From an uncultured Clostridia bacterium (lineage in GTDB: Bacteria > Bacillota > Clostridia > Christensenellales > UBA1242): 27,802 nt of DNA. The stretch is from NCBI GenBank assembly GCA_934778125.1, contig CAKVOF010000015.1, positions 1-27,802 on the forward strand, in the 5' to 3' direction. The notes under the pieces are model-generated. The model saw only the letters and a list, made by a program, of their open reading frames with translations, did not search any database and was not told where the DNA came from. The position numbers and the translations under genes were made by a program. Below are positions 15,001 through 20,839 of this stretch, piece after piece. Position 1 is the first letter of the stretch; each line of letters opens with the position of its first letter.

Positions 15001-18000
15001 TTGCTATCTAAAACTAGGTTTCCATATGCATCTGCTAGCGAGCCTACTTCTAAACCAGAAGTGGTTGCGCTAGAAACAAATTTAACACTTGAACTATTAC
15101 CTTTTAAAATTTTAATTTCAGTGTTGTTTGATATAGAACTTGAAAGATTATTGTTAAGGTAAGCATTAATCTTATTTATGCTCTTAACAACAGAAATTTT
15201 CTTTTCAACTCGTAAACTAGAGTTAAATAATGACTTAAATATTAGAGTAACTTCACCATCTCTTAAGGTTTTAATATATGTTTTTCCATCGCGTGAAATT
15301 AGTTCAATTATTCCAGCCCTATCTACTGAAACATCAATTTTTGTGTTTTGCAAAAATTCTGGAATAACTATAACATTATATAAAGAAGCTTCCTCGCCAC
15401 CGAAAGCAATAAGATACTCATTTGATGAATCAATTTTACTATTCATTTGAATAGAACTTACCTTTTCAAACGAATTTAATATGCCATCTCCATTATAATC
15501 ATAGTATTTATCATCAAAAACTTTTACAGTTCTAACAACTCCATCTTTTTCAATTTGAACATATTTTGCACCACTTGTATCAGCTTCAACTTTTAACTCG
15601 TTATATTTGATAATTATTCTATCACTTAAATTAATATTTTGAGAATTATAGTCCGCCTCTTCCGTTATTTTTTCAAACTTCTCAACTTCGGTAGCATCTA
15701 TTATTTTTAAATCTTGTGGTGGAACATCTATAACAAGGTTAACCCCACCATTTTTATTTATTTTAGTCGCACCAAAAGGAATGGGATACTTTAATATTCC
15801 ATTGATTGAATAATGTTTATAAAATGTTTTATTTTTAATGTTTTCATTATCTTTAATAAACGATTCTAGAGTGATACCAAAGATACTATTACCATCTTCA
15901 ATAGAAAGGTTTATTAACTCGCCAGAACCATCAGATTTTTGAACATCATAAGATGAACCATTGAATGTTATCTTGTAACTGATTCCATTATATCCTCTTG
16001 TTAATTCTAAATAATCTTCTTGATTAAACCCAGTTGATTTGTTTATCTTTTCTTCTGTTGGAGAATAAATATCAATATCGGTTACAGAATCAGTGTTTCC
16101 TCGACCATTTAAAATTGCATATGAATTTATGGCGCTTGCATAGCTTGATAGATATTCGCTTGGTGTAACACCTTCTTGCAGTTTAGTATTTAAAACTATT
16201 CCACTATTTAATAAGTTTAATGTTCCATCTCCAAGCACACCCGCCACAACTGCTTTATTGCTTTTATTCGCAACAATCGCACCTTTGAAAAACGAGTTTG
16301 AAACCTTCACATTAGATTCTGACTTTCCAATCAAGCCACCAGCATAGAAATTGCTTCCACTATTATTCCACGAAACTATATCGCCAAAATATTTAACTGG
16401 AATAGATAGTTCAAGTGGATTGCTAAAGTCGTCATATGTTGATTTGTCCATATATGAATAGAAAGAGTTGAATTTTAAATCTTTTGTTGAGTTATTTAAA
16501 CCAACTAATCCTCCAAGATTATCTAAACCAACAATTCCAGAATTCATAAACGGATAAACATCTTCAAAATCAAAAACTTGAACTTTGTTTGAAGTTAACT
16601 CACCATCTACATTGTTAGCACCGACCGCACCGCCAATGTTTGAATACCCATAGATAACTGGTGAAACTGTATTTTCAGAAACTAATTTATTATTCGAACC
16701 CGAAAGGCCACCAATATTATTGCCTCCAAATATAACTGGGCGAACTGATAAAGCTGAAATAGTTCCTCTATTTGAACCAACCACACCGCCAATATAACCT
16801 AGACTTGTTCTGCCTTCATCAATATTGGTTGATAAATAATTTTTCATTAATGAGCTATTGATAATAACTTGAACATCATAGTTATTCAGATTTGCAGACA
16901 ACCCAGTTGATTCTAAATCACTATTAATAACTCCAAAACTTGAACCAGCAACACCGCCAACATAATATGCTAAATCAACATTGTTTCTCACAGCCTTATA
17001 AAAATCAATTGAAATTCTTGATGATGGGTTTTTAATTTGCCCCGAACCTGAATGTGAACCAATAAATCCACCAACATAAATGCTCCCACTTAATGAACTT
17101 GTTGTTGTTAAATTGATTCCAGAATTTTCAAGACTCAAAATCGATGAGCCACTTATTGAAGAAAACTTATTATCTGAAACTGAACAGTTAATAATATTTG
17201 AGTTTGTAGCATTACCTGCAATTGCGCCAACAAACAACCCTTCACTCTTTAGATTATTTTCATTAACTTCAATATTAATACTGATATTATTTAAAATAAG
17301 GTTTTCAATTGTAGCATTCTCAAGCTCTCTAAACAAGCCATATTTGTTATTGTTATTATCGCCTGTTATAATCAAATTATTAATTGAATATAAGAAACTT
17401 GATCCATCTGGAAGAGTATGCAAGCCACTTAATTTTCCACTAAACTTTTCTATTGGTTTAAAACTTGGGGTTAAATAAATATTGTTAGTTAGAACGTAGT
17501 TTAAATTAGGATTTTCATTTATTAAAGAAAGTTCTCTTTCATTTTCTATTTGAAATGGAATATTTTTTCCATCTTCCACCTGAACAATAATTTGCTTATA
17601 TGTTTCATATTTTAAACCACTATTAATGCTATCCAAAGCTCCTAATTTAAATGTAAAACTTGGAGTTGAATTTTTAGCATATGCCAAAACCCTAACAGAA
17701 ACTTTTTGATTCTCGTTATCAACATTTATTTCTAAATTATTAATATCATAATCAAAAGCAACTAGGTCTTTAACTTCTGCATTTGAAGGGCTTGTTATAA
17801 AGTTAAAGGTGTACTCATTTTTGTCGCTTCCCTTATTGAATACGTATTTATCTCTAGACACTCCTGCATCTTGAACCATATCTCTTATGTCAAAATCTAT
17901 AAGGTTATTGGCAACAATTGGCATAACTGACATAGTTTTGATAACATTTCTTACCACAATCTCACAAGAAACTGTTTTTATATTCTCATAAGACACACCA

Positions 18001-20726
18001 TTTATGTTTGTATATTTTTCTATTACGTTGCAAGCGATTGAAAGTTTAAAACTAGATGGTTCGTTGTTTGTTGTACCCCACAACTTAGAACAGTCAACAC
18101 TAAGTGAAGATAGTTTATTGCCAGCTTCATAAGGTTGATAATTAACATAAATTATTTTCCCTGAATATATATCTTCTGTCTTATCATCAGAAATATTAAC
18201 TTTCTTCCCGTTAATAAACCACTCGTATTCAACCTTGTTATTTTTTTCTAAAGAAACCTCGATATCCGACTTCGCAAATAAATCATATTGTGATTTACCA
18301 TCTATCACAAGATATTTATTTGCCTTGCTAGAATCCAATAGTGATGGAATATTTGATGGCGAAATTGAAACATATTTATTTGGAACATAAACCTTAATTT
18401 TGAACTTAAATTCGCAACGCGCATCAATAGGCAACATTTTTGGATCTGTTGGTTTATCTTTACCAAAAACAGTCACTGTTATTTGAACATTTTCACTAAC
18501 GCCAACAACTTTCAATATATTTCCACTTGTTATTTCAACTGCTTTTGTGTCATTTGATTCAATGGTGTAACGCAAGGTGTTTGAGATGTTAGTATTTTTA
18601 AATTCAACATCATCATAATTCAAAGTTAGCAAAGCAGAATCCCCAACAAGAGCAGTGAAAGACTCAAGCTCACCCTTTCCTCCAAACACCTCAACATGTT
18701 TTTCGTTTTCACCAACTTTAATAAATCCAGTTGATATTCCTTCAATTGGAATATAACATTCAACATTTAAAACTAATTTTGAACCATTAGTTAATGCAAC
18801 AGTTATAGTTGCTTTACCAGTTGTGTTAACTTTTGTTTTAACAGTTAATCCTTTGAAATAGTTATTAACTTTAATCATTTCAACTCTTTCGATCACTTCA
18901 TTTGAATCATTAAGTTGATATTTAAGATCACCAAATGACTTAAAACTATTTTCATTGAAGTACTTTTCATCAATTGAAAATCCTTCATTAAGCCAGGTGG
19001 CATTAAAATCGTAAGTTAAAATAGTATCGTGTTCCACAAATTGAGTGTCGATAGTTGTGATAAACTTTAATTCAGTTGGAATAACCACCAATTTAATATC
19101 AAAATATGTTTCAGGATAAAGAACCGATGTTATTCTAAGAACTCTTTCAACTGCTTGGTCTGTGTTTTTAAGCAAATCCCCCAAAGCTAGTTTAATAGTT
19201 TCTCCTCCGCTAATTTCTAAAGATGAGTTATTGTAATTAACAGATGAGTTATATAAAAACACATTAAATTCGTTTTTATCAGTTGGAGTAAATTTACCAT
19301 CAGACTTCGTTCCAACTGAAACTTTAAATGGACTTTTCTCCAGCTCGCCCAACTCACTCATCATTTTAACAACTAGTGGTGTTCCAATAACATTGTTAAA
19401 ATATTGTTTATAAACTACTATTTCTTGGTCAGACATAATTGGATTTATCAAGTCGTTTTCACTATAAACATTAACGCCCGTTGGATATTCCTCAACAGAA
19501 ACTTTTAAAGACACTAGCTGTTCTTCAAGCGAACCTAATCCTGCACTATTGTTTTTATCTGAATATGCAAATTTAAATTTTATATTTTCTGTTGTTAAAT
19601 TACTATCATTTGAAATGATAAACACATTTTTTAAACCATTTTGATCTGTGAAATATTCGGCAAAGATGTTGTTTATTGATCTTGTCGCCTCAACTGAATA
19701 TTTTACATCAACTGCGGTGTTATCAGTTCCTATGTATCTTCCCGCAGTTAGATCAAACACATTCGCATATTTAATACCATCAATATCAATAGTGCCGTTA
19801 TTGCTTTGAACACAAAACATAACGCCAGCGGTTCTATAATCAATTTGATTACCAATTTTCACAAAATCAATAGAAGAATTTGCATTTGCCAATCTTAAGC
19901 CATTATTTAAAAGTTCATAAACATAGCCAAATTTAGAATTCCTCACTGAAATTGGGACAACCAAATTTGTGTTTAATTTATCAATAACGCAAACTTGAGC
20001 AGTTGTTTTTAATTCTTCACCATCTATTTCAATACTTTCACCTTTCGCATCCTTAGCAATAACTTCAAGTGTAAAATTTTGAATGGTTGAATCTGCTGGT
20101 ATTATTAACTTATTTGAATTTTTCAAAGATTCATTTATTGCATTTAATGAAGAATCTGAGGGTCCTGATGCACTTAAACCAAGATTTATGTAACTATATT
20201 CTGAGAATGAAATATTTGAATTTATCCAATTTGATGGATCTATGCCAACTTGAGATAAGTCAACAGTTGTTCCCCTTTCAATAAAAACAACATCTGATTT
20301 AAATTGCATAGAATTCACCAAGGTTACAACATCAAAAGAATACACACTCTGAATCGAACTCTTTTCTTTTGAATATACTTTCAATGAAACTTTACCATCA
20401 GAATTTATGTTGTAGTCAGCTGATAATTCTCCCTGCTTACTTGCAACTTTAGAATTTAAGGTCACAACATCTTTTGGCTGATTCACAATTTCAACCTCAA
20501 GAGTTTTATCCATATTCTTTGGTGCATTTTTAATTTCAGCTGTGAGTTTAATAGTTTTTTCTCCTTTAGAAACTAAACCACCATTTTCAACGCGGTCACC
20601 ATCAGAAGTAACAACTGAAATTTCAATTGATGCTTTAGAATAATCTGGCTTACCGCAAGAAACAAAAGTTGCAACACAACTAAAAGTAAAAACTAACACC
20701 AATAAAATCTTTTTTAAAATTTTCAT
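1..20726 (-). CDS. Giant GLUG-repeat lipoprotein, 3'-truncated by the window edge
   Basis: The frame opens at ATG 20726 and stays open to position 1: at least 6,908 codons with no in-frame stop. GGAG (20735-20738) lies 8 nt before the ATG. Residues 1-24 form a lipoprotein signal: basic MKILKK, a hydrophobic run, then FVSC-G with Cys24 as the likely lipidated residue (Phe at -3 is slightly atypical). Approximate order: residues 25-1050, beta-rich, Ig-like-looking repeats; 1053-1545, GLUG field I; 1550-2735, a second beta-rich block with an EF-hand-type loop at 1743-1754; 2736 to the edge, GLUG field II with a coiled coil at 4066-4136. Cores such as YVGGFAGY and HFIGGIVGVN recur over fifty times. 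GLUG motifs are known from very large surface proteins; the function here (adhesin, filament, matrix) is inference. The start, signal and repeats are clear; the C-terminus and any second anchor are not visible. Confidence 0.93.
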   Translation of the reverse strand, partial: MKILKKILLVLVFTFSCVATFVSCGKPDYSKASIEISVVTSDGDRVENGGLVSKGEKTIKLTAEIKNAPKNMDKTLEVEIVNQPKDVVTLNSKVASKQGELSADYNINSDGKVSLKVYSKEKSSIQSVYSFDVVTLVNSMQFKSDVVFIERGTTVDLSQVGIDPSNWINSNISFSEYSYINLGLSASGPSDSSLNAINESLKNSNKLIIPADSTIQNFTLEVIAKDAKGESIEIDGEELKTTAQVCVIDKLNTNLVVPISVRNSKFGYVYELLNNGLRLANANSSIDFVKIGNQIDYRTAGVMFCVQSNNGTIDIDGIKYANVFDLTAGRYIGTDNTAVDVKYSVEATRSINNIFAEYFTDQNGLKNVFIISNDSNLTTENIKFKFAYSDKNNSAGLGSLEEQLVSLKVSVEEYPTGVNVYSENDLINPIMSDQEIVVYKQYFNNVIGTPLVVKMMSELGELEKSPFKVSVGTKSDGKFTPTDKNEFNVFLYNSSVNYNNSSLEISGGETIKLALGDLLKNTDQAVERVLRITSVLYPETYFDIKLVVIPTELKFITTIDTQFVEHDTILTYDFNATWLNEGFSIDEKYFNENSFKSFGDLKYQLNDSNEVIERVEMIKVNNYFKGLTVKTKVNTTGKATITVALTNGSKLVLNVECYIPIEGISTGFIKVGENEKHVEVFGGKGELESFTALVGDSALLTLNYDDVEFKNTNISNTLRYTIESNDTKAVEITSGNILKVVGVSENVQITVTVFGKDKPTDPKMLPIDARCEFKFKIKVYVPNKYVSISPSNIPSLLDSSKANKYLVIDGKSQYDLFAKSDIEVSLEKNNKVEYEWFINGKKVNISDDKTEDIYSGKIIYVNYQPYEAGNKLSSLSVDCSKLWGTTNNEPSSFKLSIACNVIEKYTNINGVSYENIKTVSCEIVVRNVIKTMSVMPIVANNLIDFDIRDMVQDAGVSRDKYVFNKGSDKNEYTFNFITSPSNAEVKDLVAFDYDINNLEINVDNENQKVSVRVLAYAKNSTPSFTFKLGALDSINSGLKYETYKQIIVQVEDGKNIPFQIENERELSLINENPNLNYVLTNNIYLTPSFKPIEKFSGKLSGLHTLPDGSSFLYSINNLIITGDNNNNKYGLFRELENATIENLILNNISINIEVNENNLKSEGLFVGAIAGNATNSNIINCSVSDNKFSSISGSSILSLENSGINLTTTSSLSGSIYVGGFIGSHSGSGQIKNPSSRISIDFYKAVRNNVDLAYYVGGVAGSSFGVINSDLESTGLSANLNNYDVQVIINSSLMKNYLSTNIDEGRTSLGYIGGVVGSNRGTISALSVRPVIFGGNNIGGLSGSNNKLVSENTVSPVIYGYSNIGGAVGANNVDGELTSNKVQVFDFEDVYPFMNSGIVGLDNLGGLVGLNNSTKDLKFNSFYSYMDKSTYDDFSNPLELSIPVKYFGDIVSWNNSGSNFYAGGLIGKSESNVKVSNSFFKGAIVANKSNKAVVAGVLGDGTLNLLNSGIVLNTKLQEGVTPSEYLSSYASAINSYAILNGRGNTDSVTDIDIYSPTEEKINKSTGFNQEDYLELTRGYNGISYKITFNGSSYDVQKSDGSGELINLSIEDGNSIFGITLESFIKDNENIKNKTFYKHYSINGILKYPIPFGATKINKNGGVNLVIDVPPQDLKIIDATEVEKFEKITEEADYNSQNINLSDRIIIKYNELKVEADTSGAKYVQIEKDGVVRTVKVFDDKYYDYNGDGILNSFEKVSSIQMNSKIDSSNEYLIAFGGEEASLYNVIVIPEFLQNTKIDVSVDRAGIIELISRDGKTYIKTLRDGEVTLIFKSLFNSSLRVEKKISVVKSINKINAYLNNNLSSSISNNTEIKILKGNSSSVKFVSSATTSGLEVGSLADAYGNLVLDSNTSLYSNGYRVYLAEIDGSDYKIKEYSGEGALNDAKADCNELNTKLTPNNSKFEVLEKTKLVDGAEIEVYYIYFDVQSSIGEFSIYGKDVEKFNFKAVPFYYAKDEGESLVAELKTSSFDFAVNVLNGTKAITAKVSETEIYPSTPVNLTLTLNSDDEKSKVYLVASKELKNGKELLIETSDLDSYNSIQSEDTGESFVKEGKSYIYYQLPNRIDEIKTIQLGDFVLTLNSIDNNQTTNIITYSFKLEVSDDVLYTMEPQTKLSLRFFTIISSQSADSPFIQNLGESETKINIYQEPLQDIDTSHYAGITLKSYDVGTGEYLEKYEINQGNKAFELVEGYPGLLELRLKPLYARLDYIEIVSSLNAGKYIQLEQMVRNCVIDTNSNIKNTIVPDGSYSVLNQEDVSVRTALGKGIKLSKNSYSFKLNNQDVFGYDGLYYIKTLISGITNATKDFTLYVTGFNYDNNGELREVYNDSFNITPIQAPYVDITTETGRDQDAIGVGIEHNFVVEGSNVDGVNTTISAINFLKKDEATGKFTVYDINDSSNELIINEYLSKSGSSFLTQSINSQGKTIYKFTTNGENLKDLIGKDFGFEMVVRKVIKGREYTYSDRVYYRPTLFEITGFNVERVSNGNFLGSFNQEYPLELTINFNYSDEAKTFISTINIDGTSLTTEKINSEIIKRVISSGLNADGKGSKTWFSVFDEANGVTYSNLKVKSYDDYIISYSSSENKLKIRIINSSTASKLVAQFKVDYLSEDFNNDIPESGTLNEKIEGTVNNIINSLIKINNVEYTNVGDKDLTTKRYSTVDFSYSFSEEFGFEMAKLSNEEYPEPIYNAEQLTDSWLVEGVHYILMNDIELENFVPLTKAIASLDGNGYVITLKSFDNDNLTNINEYGFYGKLPKTTTLKNLIIEIPYNSSKDKSIETQSSNFITKSGDNYNVASDFSILKDDINSIKFGVVAGVNEGIITNCLVTSNANVYRLENDASRYGELAHTISSEIYKNKSIAELSLMSANLYDDAEIGMGAGSNNKLKNRNYQQNPSNRLISVLSVLSKDEASNAITRVAGLVGVNESTGYITNSGVEDLSIVSVGYVSGLVSENNGNISSSYFKGANVINSGSQEQANSGTAGLVVENKASAKIQFSYVYGRNIASSEIGGATNFVNSVSLVSKSGLDDYYGYTVQNIIKGRAFGSTVWANKASAGFVHTNEGLIANSYSNIVVAGTTSAGFVYQNGASAGLEAKIDNCYSISSILRDQSKNKSPFIGVEDDISKDSGTTLNSYYLQIDAQDYANIFDELIAKGKSLQDARSIMEVAIAGALGSTEETGSSSGTTTVHTPGGKTITVKNSCIEYFEGTIKSGRALSVNAFGNYSSFDSFAFNSDYSKNSAETVSKSVWFIPNNSADRDYAKYFKYNSPNMVGFPQLVSANLNTTSLKVSNYIKSLDEKTSIESDFIGVLKEMHIIVSPDSDFKYENMFKLLNGNEPVTGYSLAQASQYEVSAYNNLKLIRSEIKFVVKWNNLDPETKLKYNGVLENYYKSKLFEILNKINAVTTYTYYNVTTKYDIQSKETSNISIIYGESVLNPYLVDTSTDFNIYVGQVVENGNKLNTTNLDKHLRFISDINFDNVEFLLNTYDVEFYGDLEGNGLKLENYYVNANNETQELGIFKSIVEKERNIPGNVISTEIGRVRNLNIIVDKIDGSKARYVGALAGSIDGGEVLNISISGKNEESIITGKNAVGGVAGIVKGNSKLFNVSSSVSLFAKYYYLTNKFDPTIGNITIGSNATSHKFNVYVENSGGTSNIDQVSYAGGIAGILNVGAFSSEDAYEAEEEINANIRANQVSGDISIEAEVVGGLFGFVGRLSVVTDSKLLVSNGMKLKASSIAGGVAGFNIGKITRSYVAHDELTQKEIDNKIINWLNSLKNEDSNSIVLNISGLNDVKTLYDGNAHFIGGIVGVNQGGEISYSYNRVDVANIKSKYAGGLIGLSVGSSLIDVYTTASTFAFTAYGGAIGLQTIYQADHNLYVGNIVSSPVIYFINNQTDMQSQKTLLNSDVLSVNKLVSANIWEQSHKAVSRNKYGNSIEAKMGSFIGYSTTYQMAKDERDAWFNTNTISIQDRIKNDNNYFLFAYKDDLTQTDIISEIGNNTDISIDSDIRNVIYNSDLQNLITVNNNEITSKQNEISTTQATLNILLEKEKTQELSDEEKESKEELQGKLPGLNSELAELLETRKKLRIVAYKADNKEIAYSGVYEQIYNFSRLQNYGSLRTLYEFYDGIFVGKETKNNISTISLSHNVSSKGDQYESFAGEVQSRVYSGWNKSMWNGITYGNSTRNKVNLFPEITYIPSKEVILVYSWRDIINNISSSPSATYILMNDIEATSSIIEEVFSGTLKSNRDASTGEYKGYNIVLGYKSVDGTKHRAENDVTYLFKNVKNAEFYSFNIVVPNNISAEGTYGALFKTNSGEDETIISNVCIKGIKSEYNNDFEGDVDRITYNNGTETPTLDSSREITISNAENVGLIAGKAKNLTLYYDNNKYAVDSIKLDVTSIKYDNNDSSSYIGGVVGYLEATTSAGNGVKVQNFIINVNTIDSYERCELAVGGLFGYASCNGYFDELSIDENSTISVSVGNETNTPNFTSGVFVGGLVGISEATIFNSKTNGTKINITDYAKKTVYGIPPYVYGTYFYIGGSVGYLNKKSSINLYNSLDTISSSAIITYNNYSGGALIGGILGSTGTGGYHATLDFERTTVRNGETNIGSNGLSNLTSSAKITININSDYSNGFRDVSAIGGVAGAVKYSVRFENVNVSNSKIEFKQREESFKTLEELMIGGVVGYVSNTNVSDIIASSCSININDKRNIRLNSISMCFGRAINLNMQKVVVDSSCELKIDKIFTIEHGVGGVVGYGENISLTQCIVSMKEFNIEAGACAIGGLIGEANNINSITLCQVDISKFKTIKNSCNVGGFIGILLTKSKALIIDSSISSSVFDVKNDMGSSIGGMIGFIKNNDQGLSIINSYAIIKIRTDLLVNGDDDGKVDRYGAIIGELNEGVEVDSSKIRAYYNADILPINNGYGIALGVKEFMNNTNSTIENRLSEGLPYSNPNFTFENIIPEEKDEEGNITQIEYNSYPLLTWIYNDSELKELVYKKGSNLVPIFIGSIDNESDLNYDSIITNDYKVNNNTLINKTIYFNSSKELSGNTTINGIDSLSVIYGINYAYGNNLTLVFDNKGIVSGVNNNSDSGIVVNNNGIVVNLNNNAISAFPISTNNGLILYSSIKTNSDSAISGSGTINETRIESTISTANVLKGANKFINSYVIYNGTYTYYDELDSMVPGSNSIDAFYNAGSGKYKLDFNDAFTMINVNDLEDDGKVSFLNKGNPILKWELNTYKRNGEWYYAKLNTNNFNVKPTDLEFNTYREFMWAYSFFDENGDVIEDFVPLQIDNIYVITKPEELGYIAYQINSGILDSTEIALLFVNANENKDNNFEINFAGRLFSPIGTDKVPFKGSINGGHDENVLLKNISVIDKEHAGLIGVAENTYSSLITPTTGTSTNVYNITIEDSSFVALNENGVASAIVAKVINSEKAISENLPYALSYVFANNSIVCGNTAGGLVGSIENFSEETPFKIILSRNISKISAKDNAGGIVGKISEVGDATLDQVANESELVKANNNAGGMVGLLENSNLTISNAYISKGDNSINNGTNIDAPTIIGNNAGAFIGKISDVETTAELSCAYVSINQSDICGNGKFSKLSSVYAINESGCVGKSGIEGRVKGLSHSVMQTALNGEDGFEGFSFGSIWSRLDQAGKEKNNKYPILLFDAEYWIDYAIIPEQDINWESFNENAPKNASGDSVSIFKDETIQDIEITQYNLFKVNGSILIKSPYELAWIARMVNIGNYDFSGIEIVLENEINLAGKIWCAIGANATKYLSNVTLIPTEAIKTSWLDYCVIPRTILTENPADEYYEILNLPRTELNRDKAITYTEKYVYNSNNMFYIYNPAQVAWISRMLLSDSDSYNFKNKTINIVLLDGKTTIDMDHRTFYPFANNGKFQGTIKLLNQDGTPYDSIRAFSGTFNGNNKTIKNMIAVGYQRTKGLDSLNGSEMLGYYAGLFGCTDGAKIKNIVLEENCVITGTRYIGGLVGHAKDTSIENITSNVTINNTDLLQTEKEDGCTGGIVGLLEFTDYEADLNPTGLIKESETPLTPNTFNIPLKNIKTTANAKVQVAHSSVVGGIIGKILINSEIENLIVSFGSEIKNSASIYAPRSNYVAGVISRVEVNEIIIDKTQLVIEFTDHKTRIIENGGKVQGKNYVGGLFSLISNLSVKSTETINTTDINHQLNTGSITGQNYVGGFAGYATRTKVEGNVKAYISGGNKYSLNYVWFENAGSIQASSYAGGLFGAIGGDYDSVVDKPNYREPLEEFTQEKVTSRLHLVKNSGSILSNINNTDRYFGGISGFANVLIEGAINSGNINCTTHNGINYYEHNTKLKYVGGIAGFETVGIFEAKNTAPVFGDEFDGMNYGIAGIVGTFLINDNIDDEYNKIINLENSAKIDNETGSAIVGTILYNKDKLVNYKDYYAKTGSKFNYSNIVSGGNSSNISDDLLTLIQSKVLMGYDNNNNAMHYSDNTLIRNKNENKNNQAFIESSSWKTNENSMKFELVQFALPKLETGEVDEKYVYALSDAVSYITAQKTHSRRYKLSPYQYDINPNVDIKVTNTNQIDLSGIKDSVKETIDGLNAPHNSINPLGSNEYMFIGEFKGDNKIVTYDSLYSLDNENYGLFGVVKEAEISNVTIKFGGNNFNINGKNASFAIAKLMGKSKVETLSVNQTENTVNIPNLSTNFGFAIGSIDANGTSEENKSELRDIVVNGNVILLNNTITNLGGLVGEITGEGFVDISQSGSNENKSIIVINGNNKATAIAGVVGLINKLETKDLNVSISDLKLEKVELKNASDLASGSNIAGITTKLETGSKITGIEIDNLNLQNANNIAGFVIAEFKEIINLEDEAMNKI
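3003..3557 (-). repeat. About 120-codon tandem duplication inside the giant gene
   Basis: Two successive copies begin W-I-D-Y-A-I-I-P (codons for W-I-D-Y at 3546-3557) and W-L-D-Y-C-V-I-P (W-L-D-Y at 3186-3197), exactly 360 nt apart. Each is followed by an A-W-I-A/S-R-M block (3351-3368 and 3003-3020, 348 nt apart) and an N-x-hydrophobic strand pattern before a new GLUG stretch. The copies are clearly related but diverged in between. Confidence 0.6.
8320..8530 (-). other. Charged coiled-coil insertion in the giant lipoprotein
   Basis: Residues about 4066-4136 break the beta-repeat pattern with a Glu/Lys/Gln/Leu-rich stretch (for example NEITSKQNEIS, LLEKEKTQELSDEEKE, LNSELAELLETRKKL). Heptad-like hydrophobic spacing and almost no Gly suggest helix. 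A Pro-Gly in the middle (KLPGLNSELAEL) would place a turn, so an antiparallel helical hairpin is the likeliest shape. Seen by composition; the structure is inferred. Confidence 0.55.
15465..15500 (-). other. EF-hand/dockerin-type calcium-loop codons in the giant gene
   Basis: Residues 1743-1754 read D-Y-N-G-D-G-I-L-N-S-F-E. This matches the 12-residue loop D-x-N-x-D-G-x-h-x-x-x-E at all ligand positions (1, 3, 5 and 12) plus the conserved Gly6 and hydrophobic residue 8. It sits in the second beta-rich block, between modules. Calcium binding is inferred from the motif alone. Confidence 0.6.
16140..17570 (-). repeat. GLUG field I of the giant lipoprotein
   Basis: Residues about 1053-1530. The field opens with a module of the form Y-V-L-T-N-N-I-Y-L, then F-K-P-I, F-S-G-K-L-S-G, I-N-N-L-I-I, and K-Y-G-L-F (17275-17570). 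This is the usual entry into GLUG arrays. It is followed by about ten short repeats with cores YVGGFIG, YYVGGVAG, YIGGVVG, NIGGLSG, NIGGAVG, NLGGLVG and YAGGLIG, spaced roughly 25-60 residues apart. Such arrays are expected to fold as a beta-solenoid; that is inference from the family pattern. Confidence 0.8.
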
Positions 20727-20796
20727 CTCTCATTCTCCATTACTTATCTTTTGAAAAAATTAAATAATTATTATTTTTATTTATATATATAATATA

Positions 20797-20821
20797 ACAC
20801 ACGCACATACGCACATATATA
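20797..20821. other. 25-nt alternating purine-pyrimidine tract in the leader
   Basis: Every base from 20797 to 20821 alternates purine and pyrimidine, with CA/CG/TA steps, inside otherwise A/T-homopolymeric DNA. It lies within the predicted 5' leader of the giant gene, about 70-95 nt before its start codon. Such tracts can adopt Z-form DNA under supercoiling; no function can be assigned from sequence. Confidence 0.5.
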
Positions 20822-20839
20822 AATATATAACATATAAAT

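Noticed and set aside
17080..17478. Plus-strand frame of 132 codons
   Set aside because: It lies fully opposite GLUG field I, whose minus-strand translation carries clear repeats. The plus-strand product is a hydrophobic shadow with no ribosome site.
1..20726. Possible series of separate genes or a frameshifted pseudogene in place of one giant gene
   Set aside because: The same frame runs from the ATG at 20726 to position 1 without a stop, and the protein-level repeat pattern continues in that frame throughout.
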